From assembly GCF_963675065.1 (NCBI RefSeq), contig NZ_OY775905.1, positions 566,001 through 630,000 on the forward strand: DNA of 64,000 bases, written 5' to 3'. Shown piece after piece: positions 55,662-64,000 of this stretch. Source of the DNA: an uncultured Draconibacterium sp. Lineage in GTDB: Bacteria; Bacteroidota; Bacteroidia; Bacteroidales; Prolixibacteraceae. The translations under genes and the position numbers were made by a program. Under the pieces are notes generated by a model. The model had not been told where the DNA came from. It was given only the letters and a program-made list of their open reading frames with translations, and searched no databases. Every line of letters begins with the position of its first letter. Position 1 is the first letter of the stretch.

Positions 55662-57020
55662 TTAAACCAAATTAAAAAACAAACCCGATATCGCCAGGTA
55701 AATCATCATTCCCAATACATCGTTCATGGTAGTAATAAATGGCCCCGTCGCCAGTGCCGGATCAATTTTAAAACGATTCAGTAACAACGGAATTACTGTC
55801 CCAAACAACGAGGCAAAAAGAATGACAATAAACAATGATATGGAAACGGAATAAGTGAGGTTCAAATTTCCTGAAACAAAGAAATTGTAGCAAAAAATTA
55901 GAACGGCAAAAATACTTGCTGTTAACACGGCTATCGATACTTCTTTTACTATTTTTCTCGCTGGTGTTTCAATATCTTTCACACCACTTGCTATACTTTG
56001 TACCACAATCGACGATGACTGAACTCCAACATTACCGGCCATCGCCGCAATAAGCGGGATAAAGAATGCCAGCTGCGTAACTTTTGTTAACGACTCCTCA
56101 TGCGAGCCTAAAACCACTGCACTTAATATCCCTCCCAGCAACCCAATCAGTAACCACGGGAAACGGGCGCGTAAAATTTGCCACACGTTATCGCCGGGTT
56201 CCACATCTCCGGTAATACCTGAAACCATCTGGTAATCTTTTTCGGCCTCGTCACGCACAAAATCAATCACATCATCGAAGGTAATCCGTCCTTGCAAACG
56301 GCCAATTTCATCAACCACAGGCATAGCCACAAGGTCGTATTTATCCATCATCTCGGCCACCTCTTCCTGTCGGGTGTTGGTATATACTTTTTGTATCTCC
56401 GGATCGTAAATTTTCGATACTTTGGTATTGGTATGATTTAATATTAACTTTTTTAACGATAATACGCCCTTCAATTTTTCTTCGTCGTCGGTTACATAAA
56501 TGTAGAAGATCTCGTCCACCTCTTCAGCCTGGCGGCTGATTTCTTTCAGGCAGGTTGCCACGTTCCAGTTTTCGTTTACCGCAACCAGCTCTTTTGCCAT
56601 TATACCACCGGCTGAATCTTCTTCGTAATCCAGCAAATCGATAATATCACCAGCCTGCTCAATATCTTCTATTTCGTTCAGTACTTCTTTCTGAATATCT
56701 TCATCCAGATCGGCAACAATATCAGCAGCATCATCCGAATCCATGTATTCGATGAAGCGTGTGGCGATCATTTCAGGCGGAATAACTTTCAAAAAGCGGC
56801 GGCGGTCGTCTTCATCTATCTCAATCAGAACATCGGAAGCTTTTTCTCCATCCAGCAATAAATAAATGAATTTTGCTTCCTCGGTGTTCAGATCATCCAT
56901 AATCTCGGCAATATCAGCCGGGTGAAGATCTTGCATTAAGACAGCAACTTCCTTTTTGTTCCTCTCCTCAATCAGCTCTCTTAACTGCTCAATGTATTCT
57001 CTGGTTGCTTCAAAACTCAT
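55662..57020 (-). CDS. mgtE: Magnesium transporter MgtE
   Basis: A 452-residue protein with the MgtE plan: N-terminal superhelical domain (about 1-130, with DLHPADIAEIMDDL), paired CBS domains (about 135-260, AGGIMAKELVAV and GRITFDDVIDFV) and five membrane helices (about 285-450) with GNVGVQSSSIVVQ pore-region sequence. It is a magnesium-gated channel of the inner membrane. The gene starts 3 bases after the ksgA stop codon, so the two are co-transcribed; this pairing is seen in related genomes to my recollection. Confidence 0.95.
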   Translation of the reverse strand: MSFEATREYIEQLRELIEERNKKEVAVLMQDLHPADIAEIMDDLNTEEAKFIYLLLDGEKASDVLIEIDEDDRRRFLKVIPPEMIATRFIEYMDSDDAADIVADLDEDIQKEVLNEIEDIEQAGDIIDLLDYEEDSAGGIMAKELVAVNENWNVATCLKEISRQAEEVDEIFYIYVTDDEEKLKGVLSLKKLILNHTNTKVSKIYDPEIQKVYTNTRQEEVAEMMDKYDLVAMPVVDEIGRLQGRITFDDVIDFVRDEAEKDYQMVSGITGDVEPGDNVWQILRARFPWLLIGLLGGILSAVVLGSHEESLTKVTQLAFFIPLIAAMAGNVGVQSSSIVVQSIASGVKDIETPARKIVKEVSIAVLTASIFAVLIFCYNFFVSGNLNLTYSVSISLFIVILFASLFGTVIPLLLNRFKIDPALATGPFITTMNDVLGMMIYLAISGLFFNLV

Positions 57021-57023
57021 GAT

Positions 57024-57791
57024 TTACTGTTTTTCGATTTCTTCGATTTTACAAGTCAGATCAATAAACGCATCCACCGAAAGTTGTTCCGGACGTTTCA
57101 TCGCATACTCTTCGGGTAATGCAGTACAAATTCCCTTTAAAGAGTTACGCAGCATTTTTCGGCGAAGGTTAAAAGCTGCCTTCACCACTTTTACAAACAG
57201 TGCCTCGCTGCAAGGTAGTTCTTTTACCTGGTTGCGTTTTAGCCTCACCACTGCCGATTTTACTTTTGGCGGTGGATTAAACACGCCTTCTGAAACGGTA
57301 AACAGGTACTCGATATCGAAATAAGCCTGTAGTAAAACACTCAGAATTCCGTAGGTTTTCGATCCGTGTGGTGCAGCAATACGCTCGGCAACCTCTTTTT
57401 GTATCATTCCAACAGTTTCGGGAATGCGGTTGCGGTATTCCAAAACACGAAAAAAGATTTGCGATGAAATATTGTAAGGGAAATTACCGATAAGACTGAA
57501 ATTGCCTGAAAAACGCTCAGCAACATCGGCTTTCAGAAAATCTTCTCCCCAAATGTGTTGTAGGGTCGGAAAATTTTGTTTGAGGTATGCTACTGATTCG
57601 GCATCGATCTCAACAGCATGCACATTAAGTTCCGGACGTTGCAAAAGGTATTGAGTGAGAACTCCCATTCCAGGGCCGATTTCCAGTATATCCGGCACAT
57701 CGGCACCCAGGCTGTCAACAATTTTCCGCGCAATATTTTGGTCGGTTAAAAAATGCTGACCAAGATTTTTTTTGGGTCTTACATAGCTCAT
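57024..57791 (-). CDS. rsmA: 16S rRNA dimethyladenosine transferase
   Basis: Also called KsgA; 255 residues from the ATG at 57791 (MSYVRPKKNLGQHFLTD). A TTG at 57800 is in frame but less likely. It has the SAM-binding LEIGPGMGVLTQYL (about residues 37-50) and the catalytic NFPYNISSQI (about 106-115) motif. It dimethylates two adenosines near the 3' end of 16S rRNA late in small-subunit assembly. First gene of the operon with mgtE; a -7 box at 57854-57861 faces left. Confidence 0.95.
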   Translation of the reverse strand: MSYVRPKKNLGQHFLTDQNIARKIVDSLGADVPDILEIGPGMGVLTQYLLQRPELNVHAVEIDAESVAYLKQNFPTLQHIWGEDFLKADVAERFSGNFSLIGNFPYNISSQIFFRVLEYRNRIPETVGMIQKEVAERIAAPHGSKTYGILSVLLQAYFDIEYLFTVSEGVFNPPPKVKSAVVRLKRNQVKELPCSEALFVKVVKAAFNLRRKMLRNSLKGICTALPEEYAMKRPEQLSVDAFIDLTCKIEEIEKQ

Positions 57792-57853
57792 TACTCTCAA
57801 CCTCGTCCATTGTCAATTTTACTTAATATCCCTTTTTCTTACGATTAATAAAA

Positions 57854-57869
57854 CAAATTTATATTTTTG
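57854..57869. promoter_or_regulatory. Back-to-back divergent -7 elements for rsmA and the UPF0104 gene
   Basis: Minus-strand TAAATTTG (57861-57854) points at rsmA and plus-strand TATTTTTG (57862-57869) points at the UPF0104 gene. The two boxes touch, so the two promoters could compete. Clear -33 elements are missing for both. Confidence 0.45.
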
Positions 57870-57901
57870 CCATCAAAGAAATGCTCGGTACCTAACGGTA
57901 T

Positions 57902-57957
57902 TTTTTCGCGTCGTGAAAGTAGTAAAATTTAAGGAAAATAACGGGTGACGCGAAAAA
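57902..57957 (+). promoter_or_regulatory. Inverted repeat in the UPF0104 gene leader
   Basis: TTTTTCGCGTC at 57902-57912 and GACGCGAAAAA at 57947-57957 are perfect inverted copies 34 bases apart, between the predicted transcript start and the start codon at 57982. It could form an mRNA hairpin or bind a dimeric regulator. Confidence 0.55.
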
Positions 57958-57981
57958 GAAAGCTTAAAAAAAACCTAGATT

Positions 57982-59010
57982 TTGAAAAAAACAATCGTTA
58001 AGATCCTACAGTTTATTGGCTTCTTCGCCCTTGGGGCATTCATTTTTTGGCTTATTTATAAAGATCAGGATATTGAACGGATAAAGACCGTTTTAAAAAA
58101 TGATGTAAACTACTGGTGGGTGGCACTCTCGCTGTTTATTGGCTTGTTGAGCCATATCAGCCGCACACTTCGCTGGGGATTAATGATCGAACCTATCGGG
58201 CACAAACCACGCTTTATCAATACTTTCTTGGCCGTAATGGTAGGCTATTTAATGAACATGGCTTTCCCACGTATGGGCGAAGTTTCGCGCTGCGGTGTTT
58301 TGGCGCGTTACGAAAAAATATCGTTTACGAAACTGGTGGGAACCGTTGTTGCCGAGCGATTGATCGACCTGATATCGCTGTTGATTTTGCTGGCTATTGT
58401 TATTCTCTCGCAGTTTGGCGAGATGCTTCGCTTTATGAAATCCAACCCTGAAATTTCGGAGAAACTATATACTGCTATTACATCGCCGTACCTTATTATT
58501 GGAGTTATTGTATTTGCTGCTCTGATCTTCGTTTTCAGAAACGCATTTAAACATACTGCCTTTTTCAAAAAAATAATGGAAGTGATCCGCAACTTTAAAG
58601 AGGGTTTCATTTCTATCCGTAACATCGAGAAAAAAGGCTGGTTCTTTTTCCACTCGGCGTTTATCTGGGGCATGTATTACCTGATGCTTTATGTAGTATT
58701 TTTCGCCTTTGATTTTACCAGCGACCTGAATCCGATTGCCGGACTAACAACATTTGTACTGGCAAGTTTTGGTATGGTGGCACCCGTACAAGGCGGAATA
58801 GGGGCATGGCATTTTATGGCCAAAGAAGCTCTGTCGTTGTATGGAGTAGCCAACGAAAACGGAATTATCTTCGCTTTTGTAGCGCACACATCAATGACTG
58901 CAATGATCATTCTTATTGGTATAATATCTATACTCATTCTTCCGTTTATTAACCGCCGAAGCGATATTACTGATGAAGAATTGGTTCCGAAAACCATGGG
59001 TGCTAAATAG
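57982..59010 (+). CDS. UPF0104/LPG-synthase-like flippase membrane protein
   Basis: A 342-residue inner-membrane protein with about eight helices, of the YbhN/UPF0104 family related to the flippase half of MprF. Typical parts are RTLRWGLMIEP (about 55-65), MNMAFPRMGEVSRCGVLARYE (split as NMAFPRMGEVSR and CGVLARYE), VVAERLIDL and APVQGGIGAWHF. The family is thought to move or process lipids or isoprenoid-linked molecules; substrate unknown. The only plausible start is TTG at 57982, since the next ATG would remove the first helices. Followed after 75 bases by a LolC/E-like gene on the same strand. Confidence 0.85.
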   Translation: MKKTIVKILQFIGFFALGAFIFWLIYKDQDIERIKTVLKNDVNYWWVALSLFIGLLSHISRTLRWGLMIEPIGHKPRFINTFLAVMVGYLMNMAFPRMGEVSRCGVLARYEKISFTKLVGTVVAERLIDLISLLILLAIVILSQFGEMLRFMKSNPEISEKLYTAITSPYLIIGVIVFAALIFVFRNAFKHTAFFKKIMEVIRNFKEGFISIRNIEKKGWFFFHSAFIWGMYYLMLYVVFFAFDFTSDLNPIAGLTTFVLASFGMVAPVQGGIGAWHFMAKEALSLYGVANENGIIFAFVAHTSMTAMIILIGIISILILPFINRRSDITDEELVPKTMGAK

Positions 59011-59085
59011 CCAACGAATTTAAACGATCCGCACCCAACACTATCGGTATTATTTGTATTTTGGCACCTTTAAACGTCTGAAATT

Positions 59086-60339
59086 TTGAACACCGAACTC
59101 TTTATATCGCGCAGGCTATTTTTCGACAAGGCAAATAAAAAGCAATTGTCGCAACGTATTATTCGTATTGCGTTGGCGGGTATCGCGCTGGGATTAACGG
59201 TAATGATCGTTGCCGTGGCGGTGGTTACCGGATTTAAAAAAGAAATCCGCAACAAAGTAATCGGCTTTGGTTCGCACATCCAGATTATTAATTACGACTC
59301 GAACAACTCGTACGAAACCAGTCCTATTTCTGAGGATCAGCCTTTTCTTGCCGATGTAGAAGCGCTGCCCGGCGTAAAAAGCATGAAACCTTATGCCACC
59401 AAACCGGGAATGATAAAAACCGACGAGTACATCCAGGGGATTGTATTTAAAGGTGTAGACGAAAACTATGACTGGCAGTTTTTCAGCAAACACCTTATTG
59501 AGGGCCAATTACCGTCCATTACAGATAGTGCCCGCGTAAATGAAGTATTACTATCAGCGCAAGTGGCCAAGCTGTTGCGTCTGAAACTGAACGACCGCAT
59601 TGTGGTATATTTTATTACCGGCGAAGAGATTATTCCGCGCATGCAGCAAATGCTGATAAGCGGTATTTACCGCACTGGTTTCGAAGAGTTCGACCAGCGG
59701 TTTATTGTGGGCGACCTGAAACAAATTCAGCGGCTTAACGACTGGCGCCCCGACCAGATTACCGGTTTTGAAGTTATTACGACCGACTTTTTCGATATCG
59801 ACAACATTGAGCAGGAAATACGCAATATTATTATCAGCTACCGCGAAGAAAACTCGGAGATACTACGCACACAAAGTATAACACGCGTTTACCCGCAAAT
59901 TTTCGACTGGCTGTCGATACTGGATATGAACGTATGGATTATTCTGGTGCTAATGGTTGTTGTTGCAGCCTTTAATATGGTATCGGGGTTGTTGGTACTA
60001 ATACTCGAACGCAGCACCATGATTGGCGTACTAAAAGCCATGGGAAGCCCCAACTGGAGCATCCGAAAAGTGTTTGTGTACCTCTCTGTATTTTTAACCG
60101 GACGCGGACTACTGTGGGGAAACATTATTGGTGTAGCTATCGTATTGCTGCAAAAGTTCTTTCATATCATTCAGCTTAATCCCGAATCGTATTATGTTGA
60201 TTATGTACCGATGAATTTTTCGCTTACCCACCTGCTGTTGCTCAACCTCGGAACCATTGTTATTACTTCGCTGATACTGATTATTCCAAGCTGGTTTATT
60301 TCAAAAATCTCGCCTGATAAGGTTATTCGGTTTGATTAA
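59086..60339 (+). CDS. LolC/LolE-like lipoprotein-releasing ABC permease
   Basis: A 417-residue FtsX-superfamily permease: helix about 25-49 (RIALAGIALGLTVMIVAVAV), a periplasmic domain (about 52-268, with GSHIQI and a long FKGVDENYDW segment) and three helices (about 275-300, 326-352, 382-404) with the LERSTMIGVLKAMGSPNW loop. N-terminal FISRRLFFDKANKKQ resembles LolC/E starts. Such proteins pull lipoproteins out of the inner membrane with the LolD ATPase, which is not in the window. Start is TTG at 59086; no ATG fits. Probably co-transcribed with the preceding gene. Confidence 0.88.
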   Translation: MNTELFISRRLFFDKANKKQLSQRIIRIALAGIALGLTVMIVAVAVVTGFKKEIRNKVIGFGSHIQIINYDSNNSYETSPISEDQPFLADVEALPGVKSMKPYATKPGMIKTDEYIQGIVFKGVDENYDWQFFSKHLIEGQLPSITDSARVNEVLLSAQVAKLLRLKLNDRIVVYFITGEEIIPRMQQMLISGIYRTGFEEFDQRFIVGDLKQIQRLNDWRPDQITGFEVITTDFFDIDNIEQEIRNIIISYREENSEILRTQSITRVYPQIFDWLSILDMNVWIILVLMVVVAAFNMVSGLLVLILERSTMIGVLKAMGSPNWSIRKVFVYLSVFLTGRGLLWGNIIGVAIVLLQKFFHIIQLNPESYYVDYVPMNFSLTHLLLLNLGTIVITSLILIIPSWFISKISPDKVIRFD

Positions 60340-60404
60340 TTTTCCCCTGCGCATTAATCAAAATCCACCTTCCTTTGTTATATAGGCCAAAGGAGAAAAC
60401 AAGT

Positions 60405-61415
60405 ATGACAGACAGAAAACAATTGGCCTTTTCGGTGCTCGATTTAGCACCGGTTGCCGAAGGCTCTACCCCCGCCGATGCTTTGCACAACAGCCTTGAA
60501 CTGGCTCAGCACGCCGAGCAGCTGGGTTACAGTCGCTACTGGGTGGCCGAACATCACAATATCATTAGTGTGGCCAGCGCTGCCACATCGATTATAATTG
60601 GGTACATTGCCGCGGGAACAAAAAACATCCGCGTAGGGTCAGGCGGGATAATGCTGCCCAATCATTCGCCGCTAATTGTTTCCGAACAGTTTGGAACACT
60701 GGCTGCCATCTACCCCAATCGAATCGATTTAGGCTTGGGCCGCGCTCCCGGAACCGATCCGGTAACTGCTTCCGAATTACGCTACGACCGTATGCGTGCA
60801 GCTCAGGATTTCCCGAATGAAGTGCGTAAAATTCAACAATATTTCTCGCCCGAAAACAGGACTGCCGAGGTTCGCTCTGTTTTATCGGAAGGAGCCAACG
60901 TCCCCATATTTATTTTAGGTTCGAGTACCGACAGTGCTTACCTGGCCGCCGAACTGGGATTGCCTTATGCATTTGCCAGTCATTTTGCGCCACAAATGCT
61001 TATATCTGCGCTCAAAATTTACCGCGAGAATTTTAAACCTTCTGTACAACTCGACAAACCGTATGTAATTATTGGCAGCCAGGTGGTTGCTGCCGAAACC
61101 GACGACGAAGCTGAATACCTGGCCAGTACCATGCGACGCAGCTTTATGGGAATTATTACCGGAAGACGTGAGTTGATGCAGCCACCGACACACCATTTGG
61201 GTTACGAAAAATGGGGAATTATCAAAGAGCGTATCGACCAGATGCTCGCCTGCTCGCTTATTGGCGGAAGAGAAAAAATTGAGCGTGAACTCCAACAACT
61301 TATTGCTAACACCGATGCCGATGAAATCATCGTGTCATCGCACATTTACGACCAACAAAAGCGGGTGGATTCGTATAGGATTTTTTCAGAAGTGGCGAAA
61401 GGTTTTGAATATTAA
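60405..61415 (+). CDS. LLM class flavin-dependent oxidoreductase
   Basis: A 336-residue cytoplasmic protein of the bacterial luciferase-like family, near the YhbW/alkanal-monooxygenase-like group: MTDRKQLAFSVLDLAPVAEG at the start, YSRYWVAEHHN (about residues 44-54), GGIMLPNHSPLIVSEQFGTL, and LGLGRAPGTDP (about 110-120), which contacts the flavin. It would use FMN or FMNH2 and O2 on an unknown substrate. The ATG at 60405 is favoured because AAAGGAG, a rare good Shine-Dalgarno here, lies 9-10 bases before it; a start at 60375 would be too far upstream. Confidence 0.87.
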   Translation: MTDRKQLAFSVLDLAPVAEGSTPADALHNSLELAQHAEQLGYSRYWVAEHHNIISVASAATSIIIGYIAAGTKNIRVGSGGIMLPNHSPLIVSEQFGTLAAIYPNRIDLGLGRAPGTDPVTASELRYDRMRAAQDFPNEVRKIQQYFSPENRTAEVRSVLSEGANVPIFILGSSTDSAYLAAELGLPYAFASHFAPQMLISALKIYRENFKPSVQLDKPYVIIGSQVVAAETDDEAEYLASTMRRSFMGIITGRRELMQPPTHHLGYEKWGIIKERIDQMLACSLIGGREKIERELQQLIANTDADEIIVSSHIYDQQKRVDSYRIFSEVAKGFEY

Positions 61416-61579
61416 TCTTGCACTGCTCCTCGTTTGCAACTAGGGGCAGTTGAGTAGAGCATTCATCTATGTATCCAATCCTTTTTTATTGTTAGTTTTT
61501 GCATAGCAAACGTTACAATATCTGTTTCACAACAACAAATATTGTTTCTGTGTTTCTCCCTTAAATCAGCAGGTATTTT
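61416..61579 (+). other. Intergenic region with a weak hairpin
   Basis: ACTGCTCCT at 61422-61430 and AGGGGCAGT at 61442-61450 can pair, with one G-T pair, just after the oxidoreductase stop codon, but no T run follows. It may mark the transcript end; nothing else is recognisable. Confidence 0.3.
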
Positions 61580-61587
61580 TATTTTTG
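61580..61587 (+). promoter_or_regulatory. -7 element of the NUDIX gene
   Basis: TATTTTTG is an exact TAnnTTTG match only 6 bases before the ATG at 61594, so the transcript may begin at or within a base or two of the start codon (leaderless). It also argues against the in-frame TTG at 61585. Confidence 0.5.
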
Positions 61588-61593
61588 CTTCCT

Positions 61594-62205
61594 ATGATCA
61601 CGCATCCTGATAAAATAGCTGCCGCTTTAAAAGGAGACCTTCCGGGTTCGTTGTCGCATTACAAAATGCTGCCGCCGGGGCGGGTGTTAAATCCTGCTCC
61701 CGAAGACCAGAGCAAGGTAAAACCAAGCAGTGTGTTGTTGTTACTTTTTCGTGATGTGGATGGATTAAAAGTTTGCCTGATTAAGCGCCCCACGTATATG
61801 AAACATCATGCCGGGCAGATTGCCTTGCCGGGCGGGCGAAATGAGGCCAACGAAAGTGCAAGCGAAACTGCGCTGCGCGAAACATACGAAGAAATTGGAA
61901 TTCCCCGGACTAAGATCAGGCTGCTGGGAACGCTATCGTCGTTTTATGTCGAGGTGAGCCGTTTTCAGATCACACCATTTGTGGGTTGGATGGATACCAA
62001 TCCGGAATTCATTCTTTGTCCTGACGAAGTGGAGAAAACGATTCTTTTCCCCATTGAAGCTTTTAAACCACCGCACTCAAGCATCGAATTAAAAACCCTT
62101 ACCGGATTAATGAAAGTTCCCTGCGTGAAATACGACGGTGAAATTATTTGGGGGGCTACAGCTATGATTCTTTCGGAGTTTTATGATTTAATTAATAAAA
62201 ATTGA
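61594..62205 (+). CDS. NUDIX hydrolase, CoA pyrophosphatase-like (NudL type)
   Basis: A 203-residue protein from the ATG at 61594. The NUDIX box GGRNEANESASETALRE with TYEEIGI directly after matches G-x5-E-x7-RE-U-x-EE-x-G-U. Just before it, KRPTYMKHHAGQIALPGG matches the extra CoA-pyrophosphatase signature (LLTxR...HxGQxxFPGG). Enzymes of this type cleave CoA to 4'-phosphopantetheine and adenosine 3',5'-bisphosphate. Long N-terminal part before the domain (about 50 residues) is normal for the group. Confidence 0.88.
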   Translation: MITHPDKIAAALKGDLPGSLSHYKMLPPGRVLNPAPEDQSKVKPSSVLLLLFRDVDGLKVCLIKRPTYMKHHAGQIALPGGRNEANESASETALRETYEEIGIPRTKIRLLGTLSSFYVEVSRFQITPFVGWMDTNPEFILCPDEVEKTILFPIEAFKPPHSSIELKTLTGLMKVPCVKYDGEIIWGATAMILSEFYDLINKN

Positions 62206-62312
62206 AAGCATTCAATTTTTACATCTTATTGTCTCCCCTAATTTCAGGGGAAATGTCAGCCTATGGCATGTGTGAGGATGACAAAGGGGTGTATTAACCG
62301 TGACGTGCTTAC
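62206..62312. terminator. Convergent intergenic region with a short hairpin
   Basis: CCCCT (62235-62239) and AGGGG (62246-62250) form a small stem between the NUDIX gene and the porin gene. No proper T run follows on either strand, so the terminator call is weak. Confidence 0.3.
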
Positions 62313-64000
62313 TTAATCGTACCACGCCCAGGAAACGCCCAAACGGAAAGTAGCCCGCGGCATTGGGTAATGTGGTGTAGTCATATAAGTACCATTAAGA
62401 AAGTTCGTACCAATATTCATCCATTTAAAGAAGACGCGTGTACGTTTTAAACGCAGGTTGGCATAAATATCGATATATGGGTAATCCCCGTATTCCTGTT
62501 CGTTCTGTAAATAAAACAAACCTGTTGACGGTGCATAAGCATCGGCGTAAAATTTAGTGTTGTATCGCACATCAGCACCAATTTGCGTAAACATCACTTT
62601 CGAAATAGTAAACTGGTAATAGGTATTTACAAAAGCCGACCATTCGGGTAAATGCAGATAGCGTTCTTCCGAAACTTTTTGCCAAAGCAAGCGCGTACGA
62701 AAATGAAAACGCCGGTAGTTAAAATCTTTGTCAGCATAAACCGACATTACCAATATTTCGTTTGACGTTTGATCAGGAATGGCTTCCTCGTTATTATACA
62801 GAAAATTATTTATGGCAGCGTAGTTGGCAGCCAACTCAAGTTTGCGTTGCGGCACCCTGAATCTGGCTCCCAGCGTCAAACGTTGTTCGGCATCAAAATC
62901 ATTATCCCATTGAAAATGATTCGACCGGAATGTCTCCTGGAAATAGTCAGGAACCCGGTTCTCTAACGAGCCGGTAAATATCATCGCGGCCGCTGAATCG
63001 CCCCAGAATTGAAATGGTTTGGTAATCATTCCGTTTAACTGCAGTTCTCCTGCGTTCCTACCCGCCAGGTTAACTTTTCCATCAAAATTCCACAGCCAAA
63101 AGCTCCCCATTTCTCTAAAAATTCCTCCACCAACATACAGGTTCGAGTATTTAATATCAAAACGTCGGTGCGTTGAATCATTCACCTGCACTCCCGGAGT
63201 ATTTCCGCGGAAAAGTTCGTAGCCCAGAAACGCTCTTTTACCGAAAGTGTATTTTTTGTTCGGATTTTCGTACTGTTTCAGCTGAAATACATTACTTATT
63301 CTTCGGTACTTTATTTCATCAGTAGTGTAGTCTTCTCCATAGTAAGTATTTTGGAAGAAAGAATTTGTAGTGTCTTCTTCATCCACAAATTTCTGAGAAT
63401 ACCTGTCGTGTTCGAAACTGTACATTATGCCCAGTATCGGCCGGAAAACATCAACACTGTCTACCGGATCAAAATCGTATTTTCCAATTCGGTATTCGGC
63501 AGTGGTATAATAATTAATACTGTTGAAATTGGTCCGTACTTCGGTCAGATTAGTAGACCAATATTCAGGATCAAGATCAGAAGAAAGAAGTGTATCACTT
63601 ACTATTCCTCCGTTCTCGCTGTTTTTTAAAGAGTTCGATATAAATCCGCCGTGAACATTCCACTGGTCGCGGTTATAACCTGTATTTAGCGCCACAAAAT
63701 TGTTTTTGGCATCCTGTGCACTATACTGCCCGTCTGATTTCTCCTGGTTGGTGCGGAACGTCCAGTTCCAGAAAGGCGTAACATTTTGCGAGTGAACTAC
63801 ATCAAAACGCGTCTCGTTATTCCTCGATTTGTTTTCGCTTTGGCTGTAATCGAAACGAGTATAGGGGGTAGTAGTATTCATGTACTTGATTTTCCCCGGT
63901 GTTAACAGGTAATCCTGCCTCGACTGAAGGAAAAAATAATTGGTTTGATTGCCACGCTGGAAGAAGTAATTGGTCATTCCCGGGTTACCGTAGTTACCCG
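62313..64000 (-). CDS. Putative porin (Porin_10-like), 5' end outside window
   Basis: The frame is open to the right edge: bases beyond the ATG at 63977 read GNYGNPG in frame, which is the expected continuation in this family, so the true start lies outside. About 562 codons are visible. The protein is rich in alternating beta-strand sequence with many Tyr, Phe, Asn and ends SVSWAWYD-like (RLGVSWAWYD), as in outer-membrane barrels of the Bacteroidota putative-porin family. It probably forms a large outer-membrane channel; no substrate can be named. Convergent with the NUDIX gene. Confidence 0.82.
   Translation of the reverse strand, partial: GNYGNPGMTNYFFQRGNQTNYFFLQSRQDYLLTPGKIKYMNTTTPYTRFDYSQSENKSRNNETRFDVVHSQNVTPFWNWTFRTNQEKSDGQYSAQDAKNNFVALNTGYNRDQWNVHGGFISNSLKNSENGGIVSDTLLSSDLDPEYWSTNLTEVRTNFNSINYYTTAEYRIGKYDFDPVDSVDVFRPILGIMYSFEHDRYSQKFVDEEDTTNSFFQNTYYGEDYTTDEIKYRRISNVFQLKQYENPNKKYTFGKRAFLGYELFRGNTPGVQVNDSTHRRFDIKYSNLYVGGGIFREMGSFWLWNFDGKVNLAGRNAGELQLNGMITKPFQFWGDSAAAMIFTGSLENRVPDYFQETFRSNHFQWDNDFDAEQRLTLGARFRVPQRKLELAANYAAINNFLYNNEEAIPDQTSNEILVMSVYADKDFNYRRFHFRTRLLWQKVSEERYLHLPEWSAFVNTYYQFTISKVMFTQIGADVRYNTKFYADAYAPSTGLFYLQNEQEYGDYPYIDIYANLRLKRTRVFFKWMNIGTNFLNGTYMTTPHYPMPRATFRLGVSWAWYD

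Overview
The window looks like a chromosomal segment of a Bacteroidota bacterium, most likely class Bacteroidia near the Marinilabiliales/Prolixibacteraceae (the taxon is an inference). Support: Bacteroidota-type promoters (TTTG, about 19 bases, TAnnTTTG) before many genes, few Shine-Dalgarno sequences, a giant surface protein with a type IX secretion (T9SS) type-B C-terminal signal followed by PorP/SprF-like and OmpA-like partners, a putative porin of the Bacteroidota family, and the order purH-mreB-mreC-mreD-mrdA-rodA. I saw no rRNA, tRNA, CRISPR array, phage or intact insertion sequence.

Layout. 1-8.0 kb: the start of an NAD(P)H-hydrate epimerase gene, two DUF819 membrane proteins, a receiver-domain protein with a membrane anchor, two secreted alpha/beta hydrolases, a GNAT acetyltransferase and an ADP-ribosylglycohydrolase-like lipoprotein. 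8.3-27.4 kb: a three-gene surface operon, namely a 5375-residue adhesin made of PKD/Ig-like, SprB, DUF11-like and HYR modules, a SprF-like outer-membrane protein and a TPR/PD40/OmpA protein. Within the adhesin gene a 930-bp unit is repeated 3.27 times almost identically. Just after this operon lies an 87-bp remnant of the 3' end of a DUF819 gene, so the operon is bracketed by two related DUF819 gene ends. 27.7-33.7 kb: an M14-like peptidase, a small helical protein, gpsA, pgi, a small membrane protein and an EamA transporter. 34-39.5 kb: an export operon (adaptor, MacB-like permease, TolC, second adaptor) with no ATPase gene. 39.5-45.7 kb: an ATP-grasp-like protein, PPK2, a DUF1338 dioxygenase, a PfkB sugar kinase, AcpH and a lysine-2,3-aminomutase-like radical SAM enzyme. 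46-53.4 kb: the purH and rod-shape operon. 53.6-64 kb: an FtsX-type permease, a beta-barrel protein, mgtE, ksgA, a UPF0104 flippase-like protein, a LolC/E-like permease, a luciferase-like oxidoreductase, a NUDIX hydrolase and a putative porin that runs off the right edge.

How the genes fit together: most of the window is housekeeping (phospholipid precursor, glycolysis, purine synthesis, elongasome, rRNA methylation, magnesium uptake) and envelope export. The most unusual region is the adhesin operon, with its recently amplified repeats and the DUF819 remnant at its right edge. Weaker leads are a leader sequence shared by two unrelated genes, a membrane-tethered lone receiver, an export operon with two paralogous adaptors, and an aminomutase-like enzyme without the usual PLP-lysine motif.
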